Under the pieces are notes generated by a model. The model was not told where the DNA came from and made no database searches. It was given only the letters and a program-made list of their open reading frames with translations. This document shows positions 8,416-16,995 of a stretch of DNA of 64,000 nucleotides, in pieces. Each line of letters starts with the position of its first letter. Position 1 is the first letter of the stretch. The translations under genes were made by a program, and so were the position numbers. This DNA comes from JAHBVL01 sp963712055. Lineage in GTDB: Bacteria; Chloroflexota; Chloroflexia; Thermomicrobiales; UBA6265. The stretch covers positions 248,001 to 312,000 of the forward strand of contig CAVQGN010000004.1 in assembly GCA_963712055.1 (NCBI GenBank), written 5' to 3'.

Positions 8416-9945
8416 ATGACGGGCAATCTTCTCCTGGGTGTCGACGTAGGCACCTATAGCACCAAGGGTGTTTTGTGCACGGTTGCCGGCGAAGTGCTGC
8501 GGAGCGCTACGGTCGAACATGGCCTGTCGCTTCCACGTCCGGGCTGGGCGGAGCATGATGCCGACTCGATCTGGTGGGGCGAATTTGTCCAGGTGACCAG
8601 GGCGCTCCTCGAGGATGGTTATTCTGGTGACGACGTCGGCGCTGTCGCCGTAAGCGCGATCGGGGCGTGCATGCTCCCGGTGGACACTGCTGGTCGCCCG
8701 CTCCGGCAGGGGGTGTTGTACGGCATCGACACCCGCGCGACGGCTGAGATCGAGGAACTTAACGCGCAGTTTGGTGAAGAAGCCATCTTCGCCTTGAGTG
8801 GGATGGCGCTGACGACACAATCGATCGGCCCCAAGATTCTCTGGGTGAAACGAAACGAACCTGATGTTTTCGCAGGGACCCACAAGTTCTTGACGGCGAC
8901 CTCCTACATGGTCTTCAGATTGACCGGCGAGTACGTGATCGATCGCCACACCGCATCCTATTTCAGTCCGCTGTTCGACATCGAGCAATGCGAGTGGAGC
9001 GACGATCTGAACGAGCCAATCTGTTCGCTCGAGCAGTTGCCAGGATTGCTCTGGTCGGATGAAATCGCTGGATCGGTGACCCGGGAGGCTGCCGAAGCGA
9101 CCGGTCTGCGGGTCGGCACCCCGGTAACCGCGGGAACGGTTGACGCCGCCGCAGAAGCGCTCAGCGTTGGTGTCGAAAACCCCGGCGACATGATGATCAT
9201 GTACGGCACGACCATGTTCTTCATCTTGGTTACTGATCGCCCAGTTCCCGATCCGCGCATGTGGGCGACCGCGTTCGTCTTTCCTGGGTTGTACGACGTC
9301 GCTGGTGGCATGGCCACCACTGGCGCGCTGACCCGCTGGTTCCGTGATGAACTAGGTGGTGTCGAACGCGCTGAAGAAGCAGCTGGAGGCGAAAATGCGT
9401 ATCAGGCGCTCGCACGGAAGGCTGGCGATATTCCCGCTGGTTCTGACGGACTCATCTGCTTGCCTTATTTCAGTGGCGAACGGACCCCGATCAACGATCC
9501 CCGCGCCCGCGGGATGTTCGCCGGCCTGACCCTTTCTCATACCCGCGGCCATCTCTATCGGGCGGTGCTCGAAGGAACCGCTTACGGTGTGCGGCACAAT
9601 CTCGAAGCCATCAGCGGGATGGGTGCCCGAACCCAACGACTTGTCGCCGTCGGCGGCGGCGCGCAAAACCAACTCTGGATGCAGATCGTCTCCAATGTCA
9701 CCGGTATGAGTCAGATCGTACCCGATCGAACAATCGGCGCCTGCTACGGCGATGCCTTTCTCGCCGGTTTAGGCAGCGGACTCATCACGGATCGATCGGC
9801 GTTGCAGCAGGAGTGGGTCACCATCCGACAGGTTGTCGAACCTGATGAATCAGCTGGTCGGGTGTATGGCGACTATTACCCGATCTACCGAGACCTGTAC
9901 GAAAACACCCGGGAGCAGCAGCATCGCCTGGCAGACCTCGGTTAG
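8416..9945 (+). CDS. FGGY-family carbohydrate kinase (xylulokinase-like)
   Basis: About 509 residues of the two-domain FGGY sugar-kinase fold. Phosphate-1 motif LGVDVGTYSTKGVL is at the N-terminus. MIMYGTTMFFILVTDRP lies mid-protein, and the adenosine motif VAVGGGAQNQLWMQI near 435. DADSIWWGEF and GYSGDDVGAVAVSAIGACML match xylulokinase relatives, but the xylulokinase hallmark GQMHG reads GACML, so the substrate may be another pentulose or polyol. Start is uncertain: the ATG at 8416 fits family N-termini but AAGGA abuts it directly; 8365 would add 17 residues. It is one of three FGGY kinases within 8 kb. Confidence 0.85.
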   Translation: MTGNLLLGVDVGTYSTKGVLCTVAGEVLRSATVEHGLSLPRPGWAEHDADSIWWGEFVQVTRALLEDGYSGDDVGAVAVSAIGACMLPVDTAGRPLRQGVLYGIDTRATAEIEELNAQFGEEAIFALSGMALTTQSIGPKILWVKRNEPDVFAGTHKFLTATSYMVFRLTGEYVIDRHTASYFSPLFDIEQCEWSDDLNEPICSLEQLPGLLWSDEIAGSVTREAAEATGLRVGTPVTAGTVDAAAEALSVGVENPGDMMIMYGTTMFFILVTDRPVPDPRMWATAFVFPGLYDVAGGMATTGALTRWFRDELGGVERAEEAAGGENAYQALARKAGDIPAGSDGLICLPYFSGERTPINDPRARGMFAGLTLSHTRGHLYRAVLEGTAYGVRHNLEAISGMGARTQRLVAVGGGAQNQLWMQIVSNVTGMSQIVPDRTIGACYGDAFLAGLGSGLITDRSALQQEWVTIRQVVEPDESAGRVYGDYYPIYRDLYENTREQQHRLADLG

Positions 9946-9970
9946 TGGTCTCCCTATCTAATCGAAGCGA

Positions 9971-9999
9971 TTGACAAACAAGAACGCATGTTCTATTCT
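9971..9999 (+). promoter_or_regulatory. Promoter with LexA-like box in the spacer
   Basis: TTGACA at 9971-9976 and TATTCT at 9994-9999 are separated by exactly 17 bases. The palindrome GAACGCATGTTC (9982-9993), flanked A...T, fills most of the spacer. It matches GAAC-N4-GTTC, the LexA operator consensus of Gram-positive bacteria. Occupancy there would block RNA polymerase. No clear protein gene follows; a structured region does. Confidence 0.6.
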
Positions 10000-10004
10000 C
10001 TACC

Positions 10005-10200
10005 CACACGATCCCAGCGGACAGGTCTGCGGACGGCGCAGCCATTAAACCTGTCCGGGCTGGTAACCCGTGATCCAAACTCGGCGCCGAATCCCGGAAT
10101 GCCTCTTCTGTAAACTCCTTCCCGGAGTTCATCCTGACAAAGGAAGAGCGGAGCTCGTCGAAGGGACCTGGGGGAAGGCCGGGAAGGGGGCCTTCGTCTT
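10005..10200 (+). ncRNA. Candidate structured non-coding transcript (unassigned)
   Basis: The transcript expected from the promoter at 9971 would begin near 10005 and soon fold. Arms 10019-10026 and 10049-10056 (GGACAGGT/ACCTGTCC, 8 bp) enclose a 5-bp hairpin (CTGCG/CGCAG, 10027-10041). Next is a 6-bp hairpin AACTCC/GGAGTT (10113-10129), a 4-bp one (GAGC/GCTC, 10146-10156) and GAAGGCC/GGCCTTC (10174-10195), which may end it. The part from about 10128 also resembles a degenerate dispersed element of the type GTTCATCCTGA...GTCGAAGGACCTGGGGG, so the 3' half may be a repeat. It is not 6S, SRP, tmRNA or RNase P RNA by any motif I can see. Confidence 0.4.
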
Positions 10201-10588
10201 GGTCGATTCCGCCGCTCGTCACAAACCCGTAGCCATCGGACCTGTTCCGGCGGACTACCACCACAGAGAGGGGCACGCAAACGGTTCAAAATCTTCAGGA
10301 CTTCGGTTTGTCAGTGCTGGGTATCAACCAGGCGCGCTGTCAATTTTCCCGCTCGCCAGGATCAGTGTTCCCTCGGGGACGAGAGCCTGTCAACAATGAG
10401 GTTCGACCGGCTCCACCTCCCGCCTTGTATCACCATGTCCCCGGACGCCTTGATACATCAAGAGTCTCGAACGAGCACAGACGGTTGCGATAGTCCCTGC
10501 TGCGTGATAGGGTGTATGAGACGTTCCCTCGGTTTCCGGCTGGGACATTTGTCTAATGGCTGAAATCACAGGGTGGGAGTGAACCTTG
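10201..10588. other. Gene-free stretch before the glycine-rich protein gene
   Basis: No open frame here has a ribosome site, recognisable composition or family motif. A possible 55-codon frame beginning at ATG 10396 lacks support. The stretch probably contains the promoter of the following gene, but I cannot single out -35/-10 boxes. Confidence 0.5.
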
Positions 10589-11356
10589 ATGAGCAACGAC
10601 ATGAATGACATCACCCAGAATCGCCATTCTCGGCGCCGCTTTCTCCGGTTTGGCGCATCAGCAGCACTGATCGGATTGGCGGCAACGACGGCCGGTCTCG
10701 ATCGCGTGCTCGCCGACGACGATGGCGACGACACCACCGGCGGCGATAGCACCGGTGGTGATGGCAGCAGTGGCGCTGGCGCTGGCGGCGGTGCGTCCGG
10801 AGGCGATACCTCCGGCAGTTCGGTCACCGGTGGCAGTAACACCGGCGGTGGCGGTGCGTCCGGCACAGGTGGTTCGGGTACCGGTGGGGCAGGCACTGGC
10901 GGTGACGGTGGAACCGCCGCCGCTGGCAGCGGCACTGGCGGCTCAGGCGGTAGCGGTGGATCAGGTGCCAATGGCGGCTCCGCCCAGAGCGGTTCTGCCC
11001 AAGGTGGCTCTGGAGGTTCAGCATCGGCCGGTGGCAACGGCAGCAACACGGCTGTGCCTGGCTCGGGTGGCGGGGCCACCTCGGGCGCGACGAACTCTGG
11101 CGATTCTGGCAGTGGTGGCAGCGGCGGTAGTGCCAACGCCGGAGTTAGCGGGTCTTCGACTTCGTCCGGTGGCACCGGTACGAGCGGTAGTGGCACCGAC
11201 GGAGCGGGATCGACCGGCGGCGACGGCGGGACGGTTTCGTCCGCGTCGACTTCGTCAACGTCGTCGAGTTCGATCGGTGTCGGTGGTGGCTCCGATACAG
11301 CCCCACCCAGTTCAGCCGAACTCGATGCCTTCTGGTCTGAGATTCTGCCCTGGTAG
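10589..11356 (+). CDS. Tat-exported glycine/serine/threonine-rich low-complexity protein
   Basis: About 255 residues. The N-terminus has a twin-arginine signal: SRRRFLRF then a hydrophobic stretch ending near LDRVLADDD. From about residue 45 to 235 it is almost only Gly, Ser, Thr and Ala with occasional Asn/Gln/Asp, in loose GGSG/GTGG-type repeats. It ends with a distinct segment, SSAELDAFWSEILPW. ATG at 10589 follows GGGAG by nine bases; a TTG one codon earlier is possible. There is no enzymatic domain. It resembles a surface or matrix structural protein; function unknown. The reverse strand is also open (proline-rich), an artefact of the GC-rich repeats. Confidence 0.75.
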   Translation: MSNDMNDITQNRHSRRRFLRFGASAALIGLAATTAGLDRVLADDDGDDTTGGDSTGGDGSSGAGAGGGASGGDTSGSSVTGGSNTGGGGASGTGGSGTGGAGTGGDGGTAAAGSGTGGSGGSGGSGANGGSAQSGSAQGGSGGSASAGGNGSNTAVPGSGGGATSGATNSGDSGSGGSGGSANAGVSGSSTSSGGTGTSGSGTDGAGSTGGDGGTVSSASTSSTSSSSIGVGGGSDTAPPSSAELDAFWSEILPW

Positions 11357-11388
11357 CCAGTGTCCGAGCTTTATCGACTTCTTATCCG

Positions 11389-11420
11389 AACCGGGCGGCA
11401 TTTAGTCGCCCGGTTCCTGT
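11389..11420. terminator. Hairpin terminator between convergent genes
   Basis: Perfect 9-bp stem AACCGGGCG/CGCCCGGTT (11389-11397 and 11407-11415) with a 9-base loop, then CCTGTTT on the + strand. It lies between the glycine-rich gene and the mannose-6-phosphate isomerase gene and could serve both. Confidence 0.65.
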
Positions 11421-11441
11421 TTGCGCATGGCGGGATCGCGC

Positions 11442-12512
11442 CTAATCGATGTCGATCTCGCCCAGTGCTGAAATCTCGCCGTGTCCAAAACCTGCGTTCC
11501 GAAGCGGTGTGATCACATCCCGCTCCAGATCAGGCAGATAGCAGACGATGAGATCGGCTTGTCCGATTGGTGTCACGTTGAACGGCCCGAGCGCTGCCGG
11601 AATGACACACGATTTGGCTCGTTCGAGTACGTATTCGCCCTTCTCCCAACGGATTGTGGCCGGACCGCCGACGTTCGAAACGGTGAAACACCGATCTGGA
11701 TGGTCTGGTTCCTGGTGCGGTTCGCGCAGCAGCCAGCGTTCAAGAGCGAAATGTGGTCCAGCGCTGCCCGTCCGGTATGCGTTCCGTCCGCTCACCCGAG
11801 TCAACCCAGGCTGAGGCACGGGGAGATAGTGATTCCGCAGTTCCGATAGAGTTCCTCGAATTGCGGCGTTCCAGTCGTCTTCGGCAAGACGATTGCCATG
11901 AATATCGGTCGGCATGACCGACCGGGTCAGATCCGAGGTTTGCTGGATTTCAAAGATAAGTGTGTTCGGACCGAAGGCATGCAGAATCCCTGAAGGAACG
12001 TAGACGGTATCTCCAGATGAAATCGGATAGCGATACATGACCATGTCGTAGTCCTGGCGTTTGAACGCGTCGAAGAGGTCGTCATCGCTAAATCCGGGTT
12101 TGATCCCAGCCAGAATCGTGGCCTTCGGTTCGGCCCAGAGAATGTGCCACGATTCTGTCTTGCCATGGGGTTCACCGTAGACCGTGAGTGCGGTTTCATC
12201 ATCAGCATGGAGATGAACAGGGAGAGGATGTGACGCATCGAGAAACTTCGCCAGCAGGGGAAAGTCGGGCCCGGACCACCCGCTGCCGACAATCTCCTCT
12301 GGATGCGCCATGACGAGGTCATGAAAAGGCTCGCCGGCGTACTCGCCATTGAGAATCGAAGCGCGAGCCTCTCGCCAGTCGCTGACCTCCCACGTTTCCG
12401 CCACGATTCCTTCTGGCGTGTCAGTCTTGCCAAGCATGTCCGGAATCAGCCGCTCACCAAACGCGTAATCGCGGACGTGAAATGTCAATTCGAGTGGATA
12501 GAGATGCATCAT
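11442..12512 (-). CDS. manA: Class I mannose-6-phosphate isomerase
   Basis: About 356 residues, cupin-fold zinc enzyme interconverting mannose-6-phosphate and fructose-6-phosphate. Family blocks: ETWEVSDW, FPLLAKFLDASHPLPVHLHADDE with zinc-binding His residues, GKTESWHILWAEP with the zinc-ligand Glu, and VPSGILHAFGPNTLIFEIQQTSDLT with the last His ligand. Length fits the short bacterial class. GGAGGA lies inside the first codons of the longest frame and favours the ATG at 12512 (or 12509). Divergent from the following xylulokinase gene, with which it may share sugar-entry functions. Confidence 0.9.
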   Translation of the reverse strand: MMHLYPLELTFHVRDYAFGERLIPDMLGKTDTPEGIVAETWEVSDWREARASILNGEYAGEPFHDLVMAHPEEIVGSGWSGPDFPLLAKFLDASHPLPVHLHADDETALTVYGEPHGKTESWHILWAEPKATILAGIKPGFSDDDLFDAFKRQDYDMVMYRYPISSGDTVYVPSGILHAFGPNTLIFEIQQTSDLTRSVMPTDIHGNRLAEDDWNAAIRGTLSELRNHYLPVPQPGLTRVSGRNAYRTGSAGPHFALERWLLREPHQEPDHPDRCFTVSNVGGPATIRWEKGEYVLERAKSCVIPAALGPFNVTPIGQADLIVCYLPDLERDVITPLRNAGFGHGEISALGEIDID

Positions 12513-12608
12513 GATGTCCTCCACAATTCAGGCCTATATGCCGCGATTGCGACACAATAGCCCGATCTGGTTTACTCAGCCAATAGCGATGAGTAAAGGC
12601 GAGGCGAG

Positions 12609-14072
12609 ATGAAGCGAGAAGCGGTTCTCGGAGTTGACTCCAGCACGCAATCGACGAAAGTGATGATCGTCGACCTCGAAACAGGTGTGGCAATTGCTGA
12701 GAGTCGAGCGCCACATTCCGGTCTGAACCTGCAGGACCCGAATGACTGGTGGCATGCGATGCGGTCGGCGTTGGCAGCAATCGACCTCGATGCGGTGCAG
12801 CTGGTTGGACTCTCCGTGGCTGGACAGCAACATGGTCTGGTGACGATCGGGGCCGATGGAGAAACCGTGCGACCGGCGCCACTGTGGAACAACGTCGACG
12901 CAGCCGCGGATGCCGAGCGGTTGAATCGAGAAGCTGATTTCCCCGGCTTGATAGGGTCGCGGTTGGTGGCCGCGTTTACGATCGCCAAACTGGCGCATAT
13001 GAAGCGCACTGATCCTGCTGGCCTGGCGGCGACGCGGGCAATTGGTTTGCCGCACGACTGGTTGAATTTCAAACTGACTGGACGACTGGCGAGTGATCGG
13101 GGCGATGCGTCTGGAACCGGATGGTGGTCGCCGATCGAGAACCGGATCATGCCAGATCTGATCGCATTGGCGGTAGGTGAAGCCGATGCTCGCCGTTTGC
13201 GTTCGAGCGACGTCCTCGGCCCGGAAGAGCCATGCGGACGTGTGAGCGATCAGGCGGCAGACTTTCTCGGATTGCCAACGGGTTTGCCAGTTGCTGCTGG
13301 CAGCGGCGACAACATGGCCGCCGCCCTCGGGATTGGTGCGAGTGAAGCGGAAATTGTCGTCAGTCTGGGGACCAGTGGCACCGCGTACGCGGTTTCCGAA
13401 AAACCCACCGCCGATCAAACCGGCGAAGTCGCGGGTTTCGCCGATGCGACCGGTCGCTATCTTCCGTTGGCATGCGTGCTGAACTGCACCCGCGTGGTGG
13501 CGCAGTTGGCCGATCTTCTCGGGCTCTCGTTGAACGACGCGCTCGATCTGGCCGCTGCGACCGACCCCGGCGCCGAGGGCATCCTGCTCATTCCCTATTT
13601 CGATGGTGAGCGCACGCCAAATCTTCCGTTCGCGGCTGGGTCTATTCATGGCATCGAAACCGGTAATCTGACTCATTCAAATCTCCTTCGGGCCGCGGTT
13701 GATGGCGTGGCAGCGAACATGGCGTTTTGCGTCGGTTCGCTGGAACGGGTCGGTGTCACCGGTGAACGGATCGTGCTGGTTGGGGGCGGTTCGGCGCATG
13801 AGGCCTGGCGCCAGGCAATTGCCGATGTAACCGGGCTGCCAGTGATCGTTCTCGCCGGTGGCGAACACGTGGCCAGGGGAGCGGCCATTCAAGCGGCGGC
13901 GCTCGCGCGGGGAGAATCCGTGGCCGCCGTTACTGCGGCCTGGCGACCGACTGTAATCGCGAAGTCTGCGCCTCGAGCCGGAGCACAAGCCTCTTTCCGA
14001 CTGGAGGAGCGAACCAGAGCGGCCGAGAAGGAACCGGATCTTCGATGGTCTCCGAAGCGGATGCCAAGTTAG
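12609..14072 (+). CDS. xylB: Xylulokinase (FGGY family), first of a convergent pair
   Basis: A 487-residue ATP-dependent kinase phosphorylating D-xylulose to enter the pentose phosphate pathway. Motifs: LGVDSSTQSTKVMIVD, the xylulokinase signature GLSVAGQQHGLV, PVAAGSGDNMAAALGIG, SLGTSGTAYAV and the C-terminal IVLVGGGSAHEAWRQAIADVTG. Catalytic Asp lies in the GDNMAAALG block. GAGGCGAG precedes the ATG. Its TAG stop overlaps the TAA stop of the opposing xylulokinase (14069-14072, TTAG). Confidence 0.9.
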   Translation: MKREAVLGVDSSTQSTKVMIVDLETGVAIAESRAPHSGLNLQDPNDWWHAMRSALAAIDLDAVQLVGLSVAGQQHGLVTIGADGETVRPAPLWNNVDAAADAERLNREADFPGLIGSRLVAAFTIAKLAHMKRTDPAGLAATRAIGLPHDWLNFKLTGRLASDRGDASGTGWWSPIENRIMPDLIALAVGEADARRLRSSDVLGPEEPCGRVSDQAADFLGLPTGLPVAAGSGDNMAAALGIGASEAEIVVSLGTSGTAYAVSEKPTADQTGEVAGFADATGRYLPLACVLNCTRVVAQLADLLGLSLNDALDLAAATDPGAEGILLIPYFDGERTPNLPFAAGSIHGIETGNLTHSNLLRAAVDGVAANMAFCVGSLERVGVTGERIVLVGGGSAHEAWRQAIADVTGLPVIVLAGGEHVARGAAIQAAALARGESVAAVTAAWRPTVIAKSAPRAGAQASFRLEERTRAAEKEPDLRWSPKRMPS

Positions 14073-15595
14073 CGCAGTGCGCGCAAGCGATGCATCTGGT
14101 CCCGGGTCGACTGGGAGAGCTCCTGGAAAACGGACAAGAGCTCCTGATAGCGGCGATGACTCGCCTCAACAGGCTCGAACTGTCTTTGGCCGGCACGGTT
14201 GATCCATGTGGCATGTGGAGGAACGATCCAGTCGAGCATGGCCGCGGCGGTCATGGCGGCTCCGAGAGCGGAACGGTCTGCCACCTCATCGACCATGACC
14301 GGCACTCCAAACACGTCCGCCACGATCTGACTCCAGGCGCTGCTGCGTGAGCCTCCACCGGCAAGTACGATCTGTTCTGGCCGTTTGCCGAATTCGGTGA
14401 AAACCAGCGACGCGTTGTTCAACGCCAGGATCGAACCTTCAAGGATCGCTCTGAGCATGTGGCGCCGATCATGACGGACGTCAAGCCCGAAAAACGCGCC
14501 GCTGGCGTGCGGATCCATCAGGGGTGATCGCTCTCCGGAGAGATAGGGAAGAAAAAGCAGCCCGCCGGAACCGACGGGTATCGCCGGGAGTTCAAGGTCG
14601 AGTTCGGAAAAAGGATCGTCGGCGGCTCGTGGAGAAATCTGATTCAGGAACCAGTTGAGGGCGGTGCCGGAAGCCATTGTCGCCGCCATCAATGCCCAGC
14701 CAGCGCCGCTTTCAGGTTGGAGGGTCGTGCACCAGGAATGAATCCGTCCGAGCGGGTCGATGATCGGCTCCCTGGTTGGAAGCATGATTTGCGATCCGCT
14801 GCTGAGCGTCAGCAACATCGAATCCGTGCCGATCGCGCCGGAAGCGAGCAGAGCCGCGGGCGCATCGCCACCGCCTCCGCTGACCGGGATCCCGGCCGGT
14901 AGTTTCATTTTCGATGCGGCTTTTGGGGTCAATTGTCCAGACTCAGCAGCCGACTGGAAGACCGGAGGGAGGTGGGTTCGGCTGATATCAACGCCCTCCA
15001 GCATCGTTTGCGACCAGTCACGGGTGTTCACGTCGAAGAGACCCGTGCCAGAGGCGTCGCTGGGTTCCGTTGTAAGCGCTCCGGTCAGTTTCCAGCGAAT
15101 GAAATCCTTGGGCAGGAGAACGATCGCGGTCTTTTTCCAGGTTTCTGGTTCGTGGTGCTGAACCCACCGGATCGATGCCGCCTGGAACCCCGGTGCCAGC
15201 GCCGAACCGGTGGCACCGATCACGGACGACCTTCCGATTTGGGTCGTCAGCGCGTCGACCTCGACCTGACTACGGGTGTCTTCCCAGATGATTGCAGGCC
15301 GCAGTAGCGATCCGTCGGCATCGAGAAACACGCTTCCATGCATCTGACCGGATAACCCGATTGCAGCAATGGCGACGTCCGGTACAGCAGCGGTTACCTC
15401 GCGAACCGCCTCAGCGGTGCCATTCCACCACGAGTCGGTATCCTGTTCAGCCCAACCAGGGTTGGGCCTCGCAACAGGGTAGGAGCGCGCTGCTCGCCCA
15501 AGAACCTGACCTGCTGCATCGACGATGAGCACCTTGACCGAACTCGTCCCAAGGTCGATTCCGATAGTCGCCTGTCGCGAGTGTGCTGTGGACAT
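14069..15595 (-). CDS. xylB: Xylulokinase (FGGY family), second of a convergent pair
   Basis: A 508-residue FGGY kinase, clearly distinct in sequence from its convergent neighbour. Motifs: IGIDLGTSSVKVLIVD, AIGLSGQMHGSVFLD (classic xylulokinase GQMHG), WEDTRSQ, GGGGDAPAALLASGAIG and VLAGGGSRSSAWSQIVADVFG. QMHG makes this the better xylulokinase candidate of the three. The start ATG at 15595 has only a distant GAGG. The upstream gap of 143 bases, shared with the divergent deacetylase gene, holds a palindrome that may be an operator. Confidence 0.9.
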   Translation of the reverse strand: MSTAHSRQATIGIDLGTSSVKVLIVDAAGQVLGRAARSYPVARPNPGWAEQDTDSWWNGTAEAVREVTAAVPDVAIAAIGLSGQMHGSVFLDADGSLLRPAIIWEDTRSQVEVDALTTQIGRSSVIGATGSALAPGFQAASIRWVQHHEPETWKKTAIVLLPKDFIRWKLTGALTTEPSDASGTGLFDVNTRDWSQTMLEGVDISRTHLPPVFQSAAESGQLTPKAASKMKLPAGIPVSGGGGDAPAALLASGAIGTDSMLLTLSSGSQIMLPTREPIIDPLGRIHSWCTTLQPESGAGWALMAATMASGTALNWFLNQISPRAADDPFSELDLELPAIPVGSGGLLFLPYLSGERSPLMDPHASGAFFGLDVRHDRRHMLRAILEGSILALNNASLVFTEFGKRPEQIVLAGGGSRSSAWSQIVADVFGVPVMVDEVADRSALGAAMTAAAMLDWIVPPHATWINRAGQRQFEPVEASHRRYQELLSVFQELSQSTRDQMHRLRALR

Positions 15596-15668
15596 CTAGA
15601 TGCTGACCTCGATCGCGCCAGTTGGGGCGAGGTTGCCTGGAGAACGACGTTGACGGTAGAGTAAGACA

Positions 15669-15690
15669 CCGAAGTGTACGTTCACTTCGG
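15669..15690. promoter_or_regulatory. Perfect inverted repeat, candidate operator
   Basis: CCGAAGTG and CACTTCGG (8 bp each) flank TACGTT in the gap between the divergent xylulokinase and deacetylase genes. It is a plausible repressor site for one or both; no regulator gene is adjacent. Confidence 0.4.
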
Positions 15691-15738
15691 ATTCCCGCCT
15701 GGTTCACCCTTTCTGGCTGCTGGCGAGGTTGTCTGAGC

Positions 15739-16995
15739 ATGATTTGTCGACCGTTTCTTGCCACTCTTATCGCGTGTCTCTTGTTCCTCGCGAACACGGC
15801 AGTGGGCGCTAGCGTCGCATCGGCGACTTCCGTCGCGGCCACGTCGTCGAGTTGCGATGTGCAGGTGGTCTCAATCGAGTTCGAGCGAGAATACCGGGCG
15901 ACCGAGGACGAAATCAATCTTCGTTCCGGACCGGGTCTCGATTGTCGGGTGGTTACCCAGATCGATTTGGGCGCAACGGTCCGGGTGGTCGGCGAAAGTG
16001 TGGTTGCCGACGGTCTAGATTGGGTTCCGGTCGAGGTTGGAGATCGTAATGGCTTTCTCTATCTCGGCAACGTAGAACCCGTGGACCCTTCCGACCGCTT
16101 TGCCACTGAGGTTTGCAGCCCGATCGTGACTGATCCGATAGGGGCGTCGCTTGCCGTCGGGACGGATCAACTCAACTTCCGAAGCGGTCCGTCGACACTC
16201 TGTGACGTCATCGATCAATTGGCCTATGGAGAGGAGGTAGTGGTCGCAGGCGAATCGATTGATCGCGGAGGCCGGGAATGGACACCGGTTCTCGTGGGAT
16301 CGACGCAAGGTTTCGTGGCAACCGCAGGTTTGATCGATCCGGCCTCGATCGCCAGTCCGACGATCGTCCCGGTCCTGATGTATCACGACATTGGGTATCC
16401 AGCCGATCGCTACCGGGTCAGCCCGGATAGTCTCGAATCTCAGCTTGCTTGGCTCCGTTCGAACGGCTTCACCTCTATTACTCCGTCAGATCTGATTGGA
16501 TGGCTAAACGGTGAGCAAAGATTGCCGCCGCGCCCCGTGATCATATCGGTCGATGACGGTTGGGCTTCGACCCGACTTTTCACCGAACTCGTGTCCGCGT
16601 ACGGTTTTCAGGGAACCTATATGCTGCCCAATTACACGTCCCTCACCAACGATGAGATTCGAGAGCTAGCGGTTTCGGGCGAGGTCTGTGGACATTCTGT
16701 TAGTCATCAGTTCCTCGCTGAACTCTCCTGGGACCTGCAGTATTACGAAATCGCAGAGAACCGCGCCTGGTTGAGTGCGGTCATCGGCGAACCGGTCCGC
16801 TGCTTTTCCTATCCGTTCGGGTCGTTCAACGACGCTACCAAACAGATCTTGCGGGATGTCGGGTTTGAGATTGGTTTCCACGCCTGGTGGGGCCCAGCTC
16901 CGCTCGATGGGTCACTCGATCGCTGGGCAGTCCAGCGTATCGAGATCAATGGCACTTACTCGCTGGAAACGTTTGTATCGGTGATCGGGTATTGA
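15739..16995 (+). CDS. Exported SH3 x2 - polysaccharide deacetylase (NodB-type) protein
   Basis: About 418 residues. A signal peptide covers residues 1-29. Two bacterial SH3 modules follow, with the hallmarks INLRSGPGLDCRVV and LNFRSGPSTLCDVI. A NodB homology domain begins at VPVLMYHDIG, with the metal/catalytic acid motif VIISVDDGWAS, the metal-binding GHSVSHQFLAEL (H-x3-H) and CFSYPFGSFN. Such proteins remove acetyl groups from cell-wall or extracellular polysaccharide, with the SH3 modules holding them to the wall. The start ATG at 15739 begins the signal peptide. The end overlaps a convergent small gene by 40 bases. Confidence 0.88.
   Translation: MICRPFLATLIACLLFLANTAVGASVASATSVAATSSSCDVQVVSIEFEREYRATEDEINLRSGPGLDCRVVTQIDLGATVRVVGESVVADGLDWVPVEVGDRNGFLYLGNVEPVDPSDRFATEVCSPIVTDPIGASLAVGTDQLNFRSGPSTLCDVIDQLAYGEEVVVAGESIDRGGREWTPVLVGSTQGFVATAGLIDPASIASPTIVPVLMYHDIGYPADRYRVSPDSLESQLAWLRSNGFTSITPSDLIGWLNGEQRLPPRPVIISVDDGWASTRLFTELVSAYGFQGTYMLPNYTSLTNDEIRELAVSGEVCGHSVSHQFLAELSWDLQYYEIAENRAWLSAVIGEPVRCFSYPFGSFNDATKQILRDVGFEIGFHAWWGPAPLDGSLDRWAVQRIEINGTYSLETFVSVIGY

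Noticed and set aside
10070..10399. A 109-codon + strand frame starting at GTG in the structured region
   Set aside because: No ribosome site, no family motif, and it runs through hairpins and a dispersed-repeat remnant.
10390..11196. A proline-rich 268-codon frame on the minus strand
   Set aside because: It is the mirror of the Gly/Ser-rich repeat gene; the + strand has a Tat signal and a good ribosome site.
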